This document shows, one piece after another, positions 1 to 7,721 of a stretch of DNA of 64,000 nucleotides. The translations under genes were made by a program, and so were the position numbers. The stretch is from an uncultured Curtobacterium sp. (GTDB lineage Bacteria; Actinomycetota; Actinomycetes; Actinomycetales; Microbacteriaceae). The first letter of the stretch is position 1. Each line of letters opens with the position of its first letter. The stretch covers positions 62,001 to 126,000 of the forward strand of contig CAJYUW010000024.1 in NCBI GenBank assembly GCA_913778205.1, written 5' to 3'. Below the pieces are notes generated by a model. It saw nothing but the letters and a program-made list of their open reading frames with translations. It searched no databases and was not told the DNA's origin.

Positions 1-2159
1 TCGAGGCTCGTGCCGGGCTTCAGGTCCTGCGTCACGGTGAAGGTGTTCTGGCCGGAGTCGCCGAGGTAGTTGGTCTTGACGAACGGCACGGCGAACCCGG
101 TGCCCACGAGCACGAGGAACGCGAGGCCGAGGACGATCCAGGGCCGGCGCATGGTCCAGCCGATGACCGGGCGGTAGCCCCGCTGCAGTCGGTCGCGGCG
201 GCCGGCGTCGTGCAGGTCGGCTGCGGAGGCGAGGGCGCCCGTCGCAGCCGAAGCGCCGACGGGCTGCACGCCAGCGGGCTGCACGCCAGCGGGCTGCACG
301 CCGGCGGGCTGGGCGCCTGCGGGCTGTGCCTCGACGGGGTGCCCCGCGGCGTCGACGACCGGCGCGGCCGCGACCTCGTCGCCCTCGGCAGCCAGGTCGG
401 CGGCGGCCTCGGCGTGCCGGTGCGCCTTCGGCGGCCGCAGGAACCAGTACGCGAGCACCGGGACGATCGTCAGGGACACCAGCAGCGACGCCACGAGCGC
501 CATCGTCACGGTGAGCGCGAACGGCCGGAACAGCTCGCCGACGAGCTCCGCGACGAACGCCACGGGCAGGAACACCGCGACGGTCGTGAGCGTGGACGCG
601 GTGACGGCGCCCGCGACCTCGCGGACGGCGTCGAGCACCGCCCGGGACCGGTCGACCCCGGGTTGCATGTGCCGCTTGATGTTCTCGATGACGACGATCG
701 AGTCGTCGACCACGCGGCCGATCGCGATCGTCAGCGCCGCGAGGGTGATGATGTTCAGCGTGTACCCGGCGGCGCGCATGCCGATCGCCGCGAGGAGCAC
801 CGACGTCGGGATCGAGATCGCGGTGACGAGGGTGGACCGCACCGACAGCAGGAACACCAGGATCACGAGGACCGCGAACCCGAGCCCGAGCAGGCCCTCC
901 TCGGCCAGGGAGTCGATCGACTGCTGGATGTAGGGCGCCTGGTCGAACACCACCGTGAACTTCGGGCCGCCGGCGACCTTGGACTCGATGCCCGGCAGCG
1001 CCTGCTTGACCGTCTCGGAGACGTCGACGGTGTTCGCCTCCTGTGTCTTCGTGATCGCGATCGTCAGCGCGGTCTTGCCGTCGACGCGGCTGATCGACGT
1101 GCGCGGGGACTCCTCGATCGCGACCTTCGCGACGTCGCCGAGCTTCGTGGGCGTGGTGCTGGTCGTCGACGTGCCGGTCGCACCGGTGGTCGCACCGGAG
1201 GCGCTGCTCCCGCCCGCCGCTCCGGTCCCGGCCGTCGTGCTGTTCTCACCGGACGTTCCGGCCGCAGCCGACCCGCCGGTCGCGGACTGCCCGGTCGCGG
1301 ACTGCCCCGTCGCGGACTGCCCGGTCGCGGACTGCCCGGTGGTGGCTTGGCCGCTCGTCGACCCGCCGGTACCGGCGCTCGACCCGCTCGAGCTGCCACC
1401 GGACCCGGACGAGCTCCCGCTCGAGGACGCCGTCAGCGGCAGCGCCTCGATGTCCTTGAGCGATGCGATCCGCTCGCCCGTCTGCACCGAGAGCGTCGTG
1501 CCGTCCTGGGTGATCGTGCCGCCGGGAAGGAGCGTGCCGTTGTCGCCGAGGGCGTCGGAGATCGACTGCGAGGTGAGGCCCTTCGCGGCGAGCTCGTCCT
1601 CGTCCGGGGTGATCACGACGCGGCGTCCGGGGTTGCCGAAGACATCGGCCTGGCGGACGCCGTCGAGCTTCTCGAGGTCCGGGACGGCGGACGCGTTCAG
1701 CCGGTCGACGAGCTGCTCCTGGTTCCCACCCGCGGTGACGGCGAGCTGGAGCACGGGCAGGTCGTCGAACGACCCGGTGACGATCTGCGTCTGCACGGTG
1801 TCCGGCAGGGACAGGGCGTTGACGGCTGTCTGGATCTTGTCCTCGGCGCTGGCGAGGTTCGAGCCGTACTGGAACGAGGCCGAGACGACGCTCTGCCCGG
1901 TCGACGACGTCGCACTGGTCGACTCGAGGTTCGGCACCACCTGGATCGCCTGCTCGATCTTCGTCGAGACGTCGTTCGACACGACCTCGGGCGTCGCGCC
2001 GGGGTAGGCGCTGACGATCGCCACCTGCGGGAACTCGACGCTCGGGATCAGCTCCTGCTTCAGGCTCGTCAACGAGATGCCGCCGAACACCGCGACGACG
2101 ATGGTGACGAGTGCGATGAGCGAACGGTTCCTGATGCTGAAGACCGAGAGGAGGTGCAC
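1..2159 (-). CDS. RND-family efflux transporter permease, 3' part outside window
   Basis: About 719 residues are visible from the N-terminus. The protein belongs to the AcrB/SwrC-like RND family of proton-driven efflux pumps in the cytoplasmic membrane. It starts with GTG at 2159, preceded by an AGGA; no ATG fits. A first membrane segment follows (residues about 9-28), then porter-domain sequence, a cluster of membrane helices from about residue 415, and the motif GRVVDDSIVVIENI near residue 480, which carries the paired Asp of the proton relay. The second half begins with MRRPWIVLGLAFLVLVGTG near the left edge. Two low-complexity insertions are odd: a Ser/Gly/Thr-rich stretch (about residues 243-333) with ATGQS repeats, and an Ala/Gln/Pro-rich stretch (about 610-640) with repeated QPAGV. 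It lies 34 bases after the DUF6518 gene and may be cotranscribed. The substrate is unknown. Confidence 0.9.
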   Translation of the reverse strand, partial: MHLLSVFSIRNRSLIALVTIVVAVFGGISLTSLKQELIPSVEFPQVAIVSAYPGATPEVVSNDVSTKIEQAIQVVPNLESTSATSSTGQSVVSASFQYGSNLASAEDKIQTAVNALSLPDTVQTQIVTGSFDDLPVLQLAVTAGGNQEQLVDRLNASAVPDLEKLDGVRQADVFGNPGRRVVITPDEDELAAKGLTSQSISDALGDNGTLLPGGTITQDGTTLSVQTGERIASLKDIEALPLTASSSGSSSGSGGSSSGSSAGTGGSTSGQATTGQSATGQSATGQSATGQSATGGSAAAGTSGENSTTAGTGAAGGSSASGATTGATGTSTTSTTPTKLGDVAKVAIEESPRTSISRVDGKTALTIAITKTQEANTVDVSETVKQALPGIESKVAGGPKFTVVFDQAPYIQQSIDSLAEEGLLGLGFAVLVILVFLLSVRSTLVTAISIPTSVLLAAIGMRAAGYTLNIITLAALTIAIGRVVDDSIVVIENIKRHMQPGVDRSRAVLDAVREVAGAVTASTLTTVAVFLPVAFVAELVGELFRPFALTVTMALVASLLVSLTIVPVLAYWFLRPPKAHRHAEAAADLAAEGDEVAAAPVVDAAGHPVEAQPAGAQPAGVQPAGVQPAGVQPVGASAATGALASAADLHDAGRRDRLQRGYRPVIGWTMRRPWIVLGLAFLVLVGTGFAVPFVKTNYLGDSGQNTFTVTQDLKPGTSL
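261..320. repeat. 15-base tandem repeat inside the RND gene (4 units)
   Basis: Four consecutive 15-base units based on gggctgcacgccagc, the last degenerate. On the coding strand they give repeated QPAGV/QPAGA pentapeptides in the loop between the two halves of the RND transporter. The unit is a multiple of three, so changes in copy number keep the frame. Confidence 0.85.
1276..1335. repeat. 15-base tandem repeat inside the RND gene (4 units)
   Basis: Four units of ccggtcgcggactgc with a single substitution in unit three. On the coding strand they read as ATGQS pentapeptides in a Ser/Gly/Thr-rich insertion within the first extracytoplasmic domain of the transporter. It is a second, unrelated in-frame repeat in the same gene. 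Confidence 0.85.
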
Positions 2160-2193
2160 GGTCCGATCCTCGCAGGTCCGGCGGCTCCGAAGC

Positions 2194-2850
2194 TCAGCCG
2201 AGCGCCAGGTAGACGACGAGGACGCCGAGCGCGCCGAGCACGCCGCTGCCGAGCGCGATGACCCGGGCGAGCGGCGTCCGCGCGGTCACCACGCCGGCGG
2301 CGACGAGCACCGCGCCGACGGCGATCTCGATCGTCCAGGAGGTCGTGCCGGTGGTCGCGGCGACCTGGAGCAGCGCACGGACGCCCTCGCCGACGAGCAC
2401 CGCTCCGGAGACGCCCCACGCGGCGGCACGCCACCGGCCGGGGCCGGAGCGGAGGGCCCAAACGACGGCGCCCGCGAGGACCCCGGCCGGCACGCCCATG
2501 ACGACCCAGGAGTTGGTGACGGCGAGGACGTCCGGGTAGCCGCGCAGGTTCGTCGCCGCCCAGTACCCGACGTGCATGAGCTCGAGGAAGACGACCCCGA
2601 GCAGCATCGGGAGCACCGGGCGACGGTGCACCCGGGCCAGCAGGACGAGGAGTCCCGCCACGACGAACCAGGGACCGGCGGAGTTCGCGAGCACGCCGAG
2701 TCCGGGGACGGCCTGCCCGTACGAGCACAGCATGCCCGCGAGCAGGGCGAGCCCGGTCGCGGTGCCGATGCGCGCGGCCACGGGCATCTGCGGTCGGTCG
2801 GTCTGCCGGTCCGGGGTCCCGGTCGGGCCGGGGCGCACACTGGTCTCCAT
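2194..2850 (-). CDS. DUF6518-like integral membrane protein
   Basis: A 218-residue hydrophobic protein with about six predicted membrane helices and no enzymatic motif that I can see. The fold and spacing resemble the DUF6518 family of uncharacterised actinobacterial and Firmicute membrane proteins; this is recognition by memory, not a search. The ATG at 2850 was chosen because the reading frame further upstream turns into Arg-rich sequence typical of antisense reading, and because CATCGT on the coding strand lies 6 bases before it, fitting a leaderless start. It sits between the MocR regulator (upstream, same strand) and the RND pump (34 bases downstream). Confidence 0.7.
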   Translation of the reverse strand: METSVRPGPTGTPDRQTDRPQMPVAARIGTATGLALLAGMLCSYGQAVPGLGVLANSAGPWFVVAGLLVLLARVHRRPVLPMLLGVVFLELMHVGYWAATNLRGYPDVLAVTNSWVVMGVPAGVLAGAVVWALRSGPGRWRAAAWGVSGAVLVGEGVRALLQVAATTGTTSWTIEIAVGAVLVAAGVVTARTPLARVIALGSGVLGALGVLVVYLALG

Positions 2851-2933
2851 GCCACCGACGATGCCGCGCCACCGCGCACGGGTCGTCACCCGCGGGGACG
2901 CACCGCCTCCGCCGACAGGATGATCCGCGCCGG

Positions 2934-4376
2934 TCAGACGACGGCGGCGAGCGACCCGCTCGGACCGGCGGACTCCCCACCGACGCGGTCCCACGCGCGC
3001 GCCAGGACGGCGACCATCCGCTCCCGGTCGGCCGCCGGCATCGTGAACGGCACCCGGAGGAAGCGCTCGAACCCGCCGTCCGGCCCGAACACCCCGCCGG
3101 ACGCGAGCACCACGCCCTCGGACCGTGCGGCGAGCACGAGCGCGCTCGACACGGGCCGCCCGAGCCCGACCCACGTCGTCAACCCGCCGGCCGGCGACGG
3201 GACGTCCCACTCCGGGAGGCGCGTGCGCAACGCTCCCACCACGCCGTCCCGGGCCTCCGCCAGGTACGCGCGCCGTTCCTCCAGGACGGTCCCGGTCCGC
3301 GGGACCAGCTCACGGGCGACGAGCTGGTCGAGCACGGGCGTGCCGAGGTCGCCCGTCGGCCGGGCGAGCAGGAGCCGCTGCAGCAGCGCGGGGCGGGCCC
3401 GGATCCAGCCGATGCGGAGGCCGCCCCAGAAGACCTTGTCGGCGGAGCCGATCATGACGACGTCGTCGGACGCCGCGGCGAGCGGCGTCGCGGCCGGACC
3501 GTCGATGCGGAGCTCGCCCATGGTCTCGTCGGCGACGACCGTCGTGCCGACCGCTGCCGCGACCGACACGAGGAGGTCGCGGGCGTCCGGCGTCATGGTC
3601 GCGCCGGTCGGGTTGTGGAGCGCGGGCATGACGTAGGCCACCGACGGCGTGGTCCGACGGAGCGTGTGCTCGAGCACGGTCGTGTCCCAGCCCGTCCGGG
3701 CGTCCACCGGGACCCCGACGAGCCGGCCGCCGGCCTCCCGGAACGCCTCGTGCGCGTGTGGGTAGGTCGGGGACTCGACGAGGACCGCGTCGCCCCGACG
3801 GACGAGCACGCGCGCCAGCAGGGCGATGGCGTGTTGCGCCCCGATCGTGACGACGACCTGGGACGGCTCGGTGGGCAGGCCGCGCGCCGTGTACCGGTCG
3901 GCGATGGCCTGACGGAGCCCCGGGTCACCGACCGTGTCGTAGCCGATGCCGGCCAGCGCGGCGGGCACGTGCCGCACCGCGCGTTCGACGGCCTCGGCGA
4001 TGCCCGGCGCCGCGTGCAGGGCCGCCTTGCGGAGGTCGAGCACGTCGCCGCCGACCACACCGCCGAGCCGTTCGGGGTCCGGTCGTCCGACGAGGTCCCG
4101 CGGCAGACGCACGATGCTCCCCGAGCCGCGGAGGGAGACGAGGAACCCGTCCTCGCGGAGTCGTGCGTACGCGTTCGCGACCGTGGTGCGGGAGACGCCG
4201 AGCGCCTCGGCGAGCCCGCGCTCGGCCGGGAGCCGGACACCCTGCGGGATGCGCCCGTCGATCGCGAGGACCCGCAGCGCGTCGGCGAGCGCCTCGTAGG
4301 CCGCGGCGTCGGCGCCGGAGCGCCAGTCGGTGAGGAGGAGCGCGGCGGACCGGGCGCTGAGGAGGACGGGAGGCAC
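2934..4376 (-). CDS. MocR/PdxR-type regulator (GntR helix-turn-helix fused to aminotransferase fold), YczR-like
   Basis: 480 residues, the usual MocR length. The N-terminal winged helix (about residues 20-90) contains LGVSRTTVANAYARLREDGF. The rest is a class I aminotransferase domain with the PLP-lysine region GSADKVFWGGLRIGW (Lys near residue 314). MocR proteins bind PLP and act as transcription regulators, sometimes with residual aminotransferase activity. The gene is divergent from a YczE-type membrane protein; this YczR-YczE pairing is a described genomic association, so YczE is the likely target. The start is GTG at 4376, with TAGCGT 6 bases upstream on the coding strand, consistent with a leaderless transcript. 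A dyad lies between the two genes. Confidence 0.9.
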   Translation of the reverse strand: MPPVLLSARSAALLLTDWRSGADAAAYEALADALRVLAIDGRIPQGVRLPAERGLAEALGVSRTTVANAYARLREDGFLVSLRGSGSIVRLPRDLVGRPDPERLGGVVGGDVLDLRKAALHAAPGIAEAVERAVRHVPAALAGIGYDTVGDPGLRQAIADRYTARGLPTEPSQVVVTIGAQHAIALLARVLVRRGDAVLVESPTYPHAHEAFREAGGRLVGVPVDARTGWDTTVLEHTLRRTTPSVAYVMPALHNPTGATMTPDARDLLVSVAAAVGTTVVADETMGELRIDGPAATPLAAASDDVVMIGSADKVFWGGLRIGWIRARPALLQRLLLARPTGDLGTPVLDQLVARELVPRTGTVLEERRAYLAEARDGVVGALRTRLPEWDVPSPAGGLTTWVGLGRPVSSALVLAARSEGVVLASGGVFGPDGGFERFLRVPFTMPAADRERMVAVLARAWDRVGGESAGPSGSLAAVV

Positions 4377-4393
4377 GGATCCACGCTAGCGCG

Positions 4394-4418
4394 ATTGGCC
4401 CTCGACCAGCAGGCCAAT
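4394..4418. promoter_or_regulatory. Candidate MocR operator in the divergent intergenic region
   Basis: A perfect inverted repeat, ATTGGCC and GGCCAAT, separated by 11 bases. A second, overlapping dyad (AGCAG / CTGCT) frames the right arm. It lies between the -10-like hexamers of the two divergent genes (TAGCGT reading left, CACGAT reading right), so a bound regulator could act on both. MocR sites in other bacteria are often direct repeats, so the assignment is inferred from position. Confidence 0.5.
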
Positions 4419-4437
4419 CTGCTCCACGATCGTGAGC

Positions 4438-5103
4438 ATGCCCCGCACCCCCGCGCTCACCCTCCGCTTCCTGCAGCTCGCGGTCGGCCTGTTCCTCTAC
4501 GGCGCCTCGACCGCGCTCCAGGTCCGAGCGGTCGTGGGCGTCGCCTCGTGGACGGTCCTCACCGAGGGGCTCGAGCACGTCGTGCCGTGGTCGTTCGGGG
4601 TCATCACGGTCGTGTCGAGCGGGGTGATCCTGCTGCTCTGGATCCCGCTCCGGCAGAAGCCCGGCGTCGGAACGCTCCTCAACGCCCTCGCGATCGGACC
4701 GTCCGCGGACCTGGTGCTCTGGCTCGTCCCGGCACCGGACGGTCTGCTCCCCCGGGTGGGGCTGTTCGTCGCCGGGCTGCTGCTCCTCGCCGTGGCGACG
4801 GCGTGCTACATCGGCGCCGGGTTCGGGACGGGGGCGCGCGACGGGCTGATGGTCGGTGTCGCACAGCGCTTCGGGTGGCCGATCTGGATCGCCCGCACGG
4901 TGATCGAGGTCAGCGTCGTGGTCGCCGGCTGGCTGCTCGGCGGGGACGTCGGGGTGGGCACCGTGATCGCGGCGTTCGCGATCGGTCCGATGGTGCAGCC
5001 GCTCATGCCGGTCTTCCGCCGGTTCCCCTGGAGTCCGGAGCGCACGCGGCTTGCCGCCGCTGCGGCACCCACGCCCGGCCTGGAGGCACGGGTCGCCCCC
5101 TGA
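4438..5103 (+). CDS. YczE/YitT-family integral membrane protein
   Basis: 221 residues with about five membrane helices (for example FLQLAVGLFLYGASTALQV at the N-terminus). Conserved YczE features include a glycine-rich loop reading ACYIGAGFGTGARDGLMVG and the C-terminal FAIGPMVQPLMP. The transport role of the family is not established. ATG 4438 is preferred over GTG 4432 because CACGAT ends 7 bases before it. Gene order with the divergent MocR gene suggests regulation by that protein and a possible link to a PLP- or amine-related metabolite. Confidence 0.85.
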   Translation: MPRTPALTLRFLQLAVGLFLYGASTALQVRAVVGVASWTVLTEGLEHVVPWSFGVITVVSSGVILLLWIPLRQKPGVGTLLNALAIGPSADLVLWLVPAPDGLLPRVGLFVAGLLLLAVATACYIGAGFGTGARDGLMVGVAQRFGWPIWIARTVIEVSVVVAGWLLGGDVGVGTVIAAFAIGPMVQPLMPVFRRFPWSPERTRLAAAAAPTPGLEARVAP

Positions 5104-5125
5104 AGACCCCCTTGCCGCACGCGCG

Positions 5126-5170
5126 ACTCGCGATGTATCGTGTTGCCACCACACGCGATACATCGCGAGT
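5126..5170. promoter_or_regulatory. Perfect inverted repeat, candidate PadR operator
   Basis: Two 15-base arms, actcgcgatgtatcg and its exact complement, are separated by 15 bases and end 13 bases before the start codon of the DUF4097 gene. Each arm contains the ATGTAT/ATACAT core typical of PadR-family sites and is itself nearly palindromic. The PadR gene is the second gene of the operon, so autoregulation is likely. Confidence 0.75.
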
Positions 5171-5183
5171 TCGAGGAGGCAAC

Positions 5184-6032
5184 ATGGCTCAGGAGAAGTG
5201 GCTCGTCGAGGAGCCCAAGGTCATCGACACCGGCATCGTCCGCCGTCTGCGCGTCGGGCTCGTCGGTGGTCAGGTCGACGTCGTCGCGCACGACGAACCG
5301 ACCGCTCGGGTGGAGGTCCACAGCGTGTCCGGCAAGCCGCTCCTGATCGAGGTCGACGGCGACACCCTCACGGTCGACCACCCGCAGGTCCGGTGGGACG
5401 ACCCGATCGGGTTCCTCAAGTCGTTCCGCGGCCGGGCGCAGGCGGACGTCAGCATCCTCGTGCCGCGCGACGCCCCCGTCACGCTCGGGGTGGTGTCGGC
5501 CGGCTCCCTGCTCTCGGGCACCAACCGGGGCGCGACGCTCCACACCGTGTCGGGCGACGTCGTGGTGGACGGCGTCGCGGGCGACGTCACGGTCAACGCC
5601 GTGTCGGGCACCACGACGGTCCGGGAACTCGACGGTGCCCTCACCGTGCACACCGTGTCCGGCGACGTCGCGGCGACCGGGGCGATCCCCCGCTTCCAGG
5701 CGGACGGGGTCAACGCCGACGTCGTGCTCGACCTGCACGGCACACCCGACTCCGCCCGGGTCAACACCGTGTCGGGCTCGGTCAGCGTCCGGCTCGAGGA
5801 CGGCGTGCCGTACCGCTGCACGGTGTCCACCGCCTCGGGCAAGCTGCAGTTCGACGACTCGGAGATCCGCGGCGTGCGCGGCTCCTACGTCAAGCAGGGC
5901 GGCGAGCTGTCCGGTCAGTGGCTCGACCTCAAGGTGAACTCGGTCTCCGGCGACATCGCGGTGCTGCACGCGCCGCCCGTCGCCGACGGGTCCGCCGCCA
6001 CCCCGACGACCGACGGCGAGGTGCCCGCATGA
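5184..6032 (+). CDS. DUF4097 family beta-strand repeat protein
   Basis: 282 residues. The body is a right-handed-helix-like series of short beta repeats built around the motif TVSGDV/SVSG, spaced by about 17-20 residues, as in DUF4097 (often labelled putative adhesin). No signal peptide or membrane helix is visible, so the protein looks cytoplasmic here. ATG 5184 has a clear GAGGAGG ribosome site. Its stop overlaps the start of the PadR gene (ATGA). DUF4097-PadR operons are common in Actinobacteria; the role of the first gene is unknown. Confidence 0.85.
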   Translation: MAQEKWLVEEPKVIDTGIVRRLRVGLVGGQVDVVAHDEPTARVEVHSVSGKPLLIEVDGDTLTVDHPQVRWDDPIGFLKSFRGRAQADVSILVPRDAPVTLGVVSAGSLLSGTNRGATLHTVSGDVVVDGVAGDVTVNAVSGTTTVRELDGALTVHTVSGDVAATGAIPRFQADGVNADVVLDLHGTPDSARVNTVSGSVSVRLEDGVPYRCTVSTASGKLQFDDSEIRGVRGSYVKQGGELSGQWLDLKVNSVSGDIAVLHAPPVADGSAATPTTDGEVPA

Positions 6033-6610
6033 GCCCCGTCTTCGCGCACGGCCACCTGCGCCTCTACCTGCTCGTCCTGCTGGCCGACCACCCGATGCAC
6101 GGGTACGAGGTCATCACCGCGCTCGGCGACCGCTTCGGCGGCACCTACGTCCCGAGCGCCGGCACCGTCTACCCGAGGCTCGCGAAGCTCCAGGAGGAGG
6201 GTCTCGTGACCGGGACGCCCGACGGCCGGAAGACCGTCTACGCCATCACCGATGCCGGTCGTGCCGAGCTCGACGCCCGGGCAGCCGAGGTCGCCGCGCT
6301 CGAGGACGGCGTGACCGACTCGGTGAAGTCCCTCGCCGACGGCGTCCGTGCCTCGGTGGGCGAGGCGATGCGGTCGCTCCGCGCCGACCTCGCGGCGAGC
6401 ACCCAGGCCCCGCGCGGCCAGACGGCCGACGAGCCGGTCGACGTCCCGACCGCCGGTGCCAGCGCCCTCCGCGAGGTCGAGATGGTCCTGTCGTCGTTCC
6501 GGCAGCAGGTCCGTGCGGACCTCCGCCGCCAGGCGACGCGGGGCACGCTCACGAGCGGCACCGTGTCGCGCCTGCGCGACGGCCTCGAGGCGCTGCGCAA
6601 GTCGCTCTGA
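6029..6610 (+). CDS. PadR family transcriptional regulator
   Basis: 193 residues. An N-terminal winged helix (residues about 5-85) contains HPMHGYEVITALGDRFGG and PSAGTVYPRLAKLQEEGLV, both hallmarks of PadR proteins, followed by an Ala/Arg-rich helical C-terminus. The ATG overlaps the stop of the DUF4097 gene by four bases. The operator-like palindrome upstream of the operon suggests that it represses its own transcription. Confidence 0.9.
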   Translation: MSPVFAHGHLRLYLLVLLADHPMHGYEVITALGDRFGGTYVPSAGTVYPRLAKLQEEGLVTGTPDGRKTVYAITDAGRAELDARAAEVAALEDGVTDSVKSLADGVRASVGEAMRSLRADLAASTQAPRGQTADEPVDVPTAGASALREVEMVLSSFRQQVRADLRRQATRGTLTSGTVSRLRDGLEALRKSL

Positions 6611-6668
6611 ACCGAGCGCGGCGGTGCGGGCGCACGCCGTGCCTCCCGATCGGCCGGTGGTCCCCGCC

Positions 6669-6736
6669 CCGGAACCTGGTTCCGGACACCGCACCGTGCT
6701 TGTTCGCGGTGTCGTGTCCGGAACCTGGTTCCGGAC
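6669..6736. repeat. Two copies of a 19-base palindromic repeat
   Basis: The sequence ccggaacctggttccggac occurs at 6669-6687 and again at 6718-6736. Its core GGAACCTGGTTCC is a perfect odd palindrome. Both copies lie in the convergent space between the PadR and MerR genes; the second abuts a terminator-like hairpin. The role is unknown. Confidence 0.7.
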
Positions 6737-6774
6737 GGGAGGCACGGGGCACGACCGCCCCGTGCCTCCCGTCC
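6733..6774. terminator. Bidirectional terminator-like hairpin with conserved core
   Basis: A perfect 17-base-pair stem with arms 6733-6749 and 6758-6774 and an 8-base loop. The left arm reads ggacgggaggcacgggg. It sits between convergent genes (PadR and MerR) and shares its core with hairpins at 16885, 36954 and 63395. There is no T-tract, which is common in high-GC Actinobacteria. Confidence 0.75.
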
Positions 6775-6775
6775 G

Positions 6776-7582
6776 TCACACGGTCGCCGACGGGTCGACC
6801 CCACCCGTGTCGGCGAGCGCGTGCATCGCGTCGCGGAGCGCTCGCGACGCCCCCGGTCCCGCCCACTCGTAGGCGTGCGTGAAGCGCTCGTCCTGCACGT
6901 ACATGTCGGCGAGCGTCCGGAAGCGGTCGGCGTCGATCCCCGGCCCGGGGGCCTGCCGGAGCCAGGCCAGCTGCCGTCGGGCGAGGGCCGCGCCCGCCGC
7001 TGAGCCCGGACCGTCGCCGGACGCGGCGAGTGCGGCGGCGTCACGTGCGACGGCACGCTGCTCCTCCTGGAAGGCGGTCTGCGCGGCGACGTCCTGCGAC
7101 GACCACCAGTCCTGGCCGCGCTGCCAGGCGTCGGCACCCCAGCGCTCCTCGACCTCCTGCCGGAAGCGGGTCTGGTCGAACCCGTCGAAGGTGTCCTGTG
7201 CGTTCATGTCGTCTCCTCGTCCGATCCTCGTGATGGTGGTGCGTACGGCCGCGAGTTGCCGCGCGATGCGGTCGCGCTCGCCCTCGAGCCACTCGACGTG
7301 CGCGGTGAGGGCGGCGACGTCGTCCTGCTCCCCGTCGAGCACCCGACCGATCTGCCCGAGTCCGAGCCCGAGTCCGCGGAGCAGCAGGATGCGCTGGAGC
7401 CGCACGAGCGCGCGATCGTCGTAGCGACGGAGCCCGCCGGCACCGGTCGCCGTGGCCGGCAGCAGTCCGACCGCGTCGTAGTGACGGAGCGTGCGGCTGC
7501 TCACCCCGGCGGCGCGCGCGACGTCGGCGATCGTGTGCGGCGCTTTCGCAGCCGCGTCCGGCGAGTCTGTCCAGTCCCTCAT
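6776..7582 (-). CDS. MerR family regulator with TipAS-like effector domain
   Basis: 268 residues. The N-terminal MerR winged helix (about residues 17-85) includes TIADVARAAGVSSRTLRHYDAVGLL; a coiled linker follows and then a C-terminal helical domain with RWGADAWQRGQDWW, resembling the antibiotic-sensing TipAS domain. Proteins of this type activate promoters with an unusually long spacer after binding a drug or other ligand. ATG 7582 is preferred to the upstream ATG at 7618 because the promoter elements occupy the sequence between them. No adjacent target gene on the same strand is seen, so autoregulation is the simplest reading. Confidence 0.88.
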   Translation of the reverse strand: MRDWTDSPDAAAKAPHTIADVARAAGVSSRTLRHYDAVGLLPATATGAGGLRRYDDRALVRLQRILLLRGLGLGLGQIGRVLDGEQDDVAALTAHVEWLEGERDRIARQLAAVRTTITRIGRGDDMNAQDTFDGFDQTRFRQEVEERWGADAWQRGQDWWSSQDVAAQTAFQEEQRAVARDAAALAASGDGPGSAAGAALARRQLAWLRQAPGPGIDADRFRTLADMYVQDERFTHAYEWAGPGASRALRDAMHALADTGGVDPSATV

Positions 7583-7589
7583 GCAGGCC

Positions 7590-7620
7590 ACGGTAGAGCT
7601 TGACGTGGCGTCAACCACAA
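7590..7620 (-). promoter_or_regulatory. MerR-type promoter with 19-base spacer and internal dyad
   Basis: On the minus strand TTGTGG (7615-7620) and TACCGT (7590-7595) are separated by 19 bases, the spacing expected for MerR-controlled promoters. The spacer holds the perfect dyad TTGACGccaCGTCAA (7600-7614). The -10 box ends 7 bases before ATG 7582, so the mRNA would be leaderless. Confidence 0.6.
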
Positions 7621-7685
7621 GCCCTCTCGGGGGTGACGTTCGGCAGTACCGCGCCGAGTCGGGAATGCGTGCGCGGCGGCCCGTG

Positions 7686-7713
7686 TTGACTCCGGGTCCG
7701 TTTCGAGTAGGTT
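7686..7713 (+). promoter_or_regulatory. Promoter of the KimA-like permease gene
   Basis: TTGACT (7686-7691), a 16-base spacer and TAGGTT (7708-7713). The -10 box ends 8 bases before GTG 7722, implying a leaderless transcript and leaving no room for a riboswitch. Confidence 0.6.
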
Positions 7714-7721
7714 TGCCGGTC

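Noticed and set aside
210-2261. A 683-codon plus-strand open frame opposite the RND pump
   Set aside because: Arg/Asp/Gly-rich translation with no domain; it is the antisense shadow of a conserved transporter in high-GC DNA.
7623-7721. c-di-AMP (ydaO-type) riboswitch before the KimA-like gene
   Set aside because: The promoter ends 8 bases before the start codon, leaving no leader in which to fold one.
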